A stretch of DNA of 6,359 nucleotides from an uncultured Clostridia bacterium (GTDB lineage: Bacteria; Bacillota; Clostridia; Oscillospirales; Oscillospiraceae), in assembly GCA_945918815.1 (NCBI GenBank), contig CAMEIU010000123.1, positions 1-6,359 on the forward strand, in the 5' to 3' direction. The notes below the pieces were generated by a model, which worked only from the letters and a program-made list of their open reading frames with translations, was not told the origin of the DNA and made no database searches. A program made the position numbers and the translations under genes. Positions 6,104 through 6,359 of the stretch are shown here, piece by piece; positions within the stretch are counted from its first letter, which is position 1; each line of letters opens with the position of its first letter.

Positions 6104-6125
6104 CTCCTTTGCTTCTAGTATACCA
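6104..6125 (-). promoter_or_regulatory. Extended -10 promoter and ribosome site of the antitoxin-fic operon
   Basis: TGGTATACT (6117-6125) is an extended -10 element (TGn followed by TATACT). No good -35 is seen 16-18 bp upstream. The predicted start lies only a few bases before the strong AAAGGAG ribosome site (6104-6110), giving a very short 5' leader. Confidence 0.55.
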
Positions 6126-6237
6126 CGCGAACCGGAAAAAAGGAATACCATTTGAAGGACACTCCTATCTCTGCCGGATCCCCTGGTCCTCATGGTCATT
6201 GATTCTGACTTATCATCCATCAGCAGCGCAGCGGCTT

Positions 6238-6252
6238 TTACCAGAAGTACAT
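6238..6252 (-). other. Minimal ORF (Met-Tyr-Phe-Trp-stop) behind a perfect ribosome site
   Basis: AAAGGAGGAGG (6263-6273, minus strand) is an ideal ribosome site. It lies 10 nt before ATG TAC TTC TGG TAA. No longer ORF uses this site. It could be the leftover start region of a deleted gene or a tiny leader ORF. The surrounding 6126-6270 holds no recognised gene. Confidence 0.35.
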
Positions 6253-6270
6253 TCGAGTTAATCCTCCTCC

Positions 6271-6299
6271 TTTACAGAAAATCTCATAAGTGGTATACT
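6271..6299 (+). promoter_or_regulatory. Rightward sigma-A promoter at the window edge
   Basis: The -35 box TTTACA (6271-6276, five of six consensus bases) and the -10 box TATACT (6294-6299) are spaced 17 bp apart. A TGG extension (6291-6293) makes this an extended -10. The start is expected near 6306. It is the only good plus-strand signal in the window, so a gene reading rightward probably begins at the edge. Confidence 0.65.
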
Positions 6300-6317
6300 T
6301 TAACTAGGGTTTACTGA

Positions 6318-6359
6318 ATGGCTGGAATATCTGGAAATCTCGGAAAAATGACCAGTTCG
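6318..6359 (+). CDS. Possible 5' end of a rightward gene of unknown function
   Basis: An open frame starts at ATG 6318 and runs off the window: 14 residues, MAGISGNLGKMTSS. It lies about 12 nt after the start predicted from the promoter at 6271-6299, with only a weak AGGG ribosome site. A second in-frame ATG is at 6348. There are too few residues to assign a family, and the frame may be chance. Confidence 0.25.
   Translation, partial: MAGISGNLGKMTSS

Noticed and set aside
5891..6220. 109-residue version of the antitoxin starting at 6220
   Set aside because: The upstream start lacks a ribosome site, lies before the likely promoter, and the added residues do not look like VbhA; the start at 6094 has an ideal ribosome site.

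Overview
The window looks like chromosomal DNA of a fairly GC-rich low-GC-lineage relative, most likely a gut Clostridium-class bacterium (Oscillospiraceae/Ruminococcaceae type). This is an inference from four things: strong AGGAGG-type ribosome sites, sigma-A type promoters, a CarB ATP-grasp loop of the 'GGQNM' type, and a palindromic intergenic repeat of a kind I remember from such genomes. All recognisable genes lie on the minus strand, so they read from right to left.

Right part (about 5170-6359): a two-gene Fic toxin-antitoxin module. A 67-residue VbhA-like antitoxin (5891-6094) comes first. It overlaps by 8 nt the start of a 242-residue Fic-domain protein (5170-5898). Fic proteins usually AMPylate target proteins, and the antitoxin supplies an inhibitory glutamate. 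A probable terminator hairpin follows at 5031-5076. The extreme right end carries a good rightward promoter (6271-6299) that drives something mostly outside the window.

Middle (about 4064-5030): a decayed glycoside hydrolase family 2 gene. Its promoter (4982-5010) is still recognisable. The coding region survives only as three blocks in three different reading frames, with two large internal deletions, so it is a pseudogene.

Left part (1-3850): the carAB operon for carbamoyl-phosphate synthase, which feeds both pyrimidine and arginine synthesis. It starts at a near-consensus promoter (3822-3850). The roughly 215-nt leader contains a 5' hairpin, a 35-codon leader ORF with a strong ribosome site, a U-rich stretch, and an intrinsic terminator whose 5' arm lies inside the leader ORF. 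This is the layout of a translation-coupled attenuator like that of enterobacterial pyrBI, and it is the most interesting feature of the window. carA (2544-3599) is complete. A 277-bp palindromic MITE-like repeat (2269-2545) separates it from carB, which is cut by the window edge after 735 codons.

Stretches without a gene: 2208-2543 is mostly the palindromic repeat; 3600-4063 holds the car leader, the promoter and an AT-rich spacer with one stem-loop; 4873-5169 holds the GH2 promoter and the fic terminator; 6095-6359 holds the two divergent promoters.
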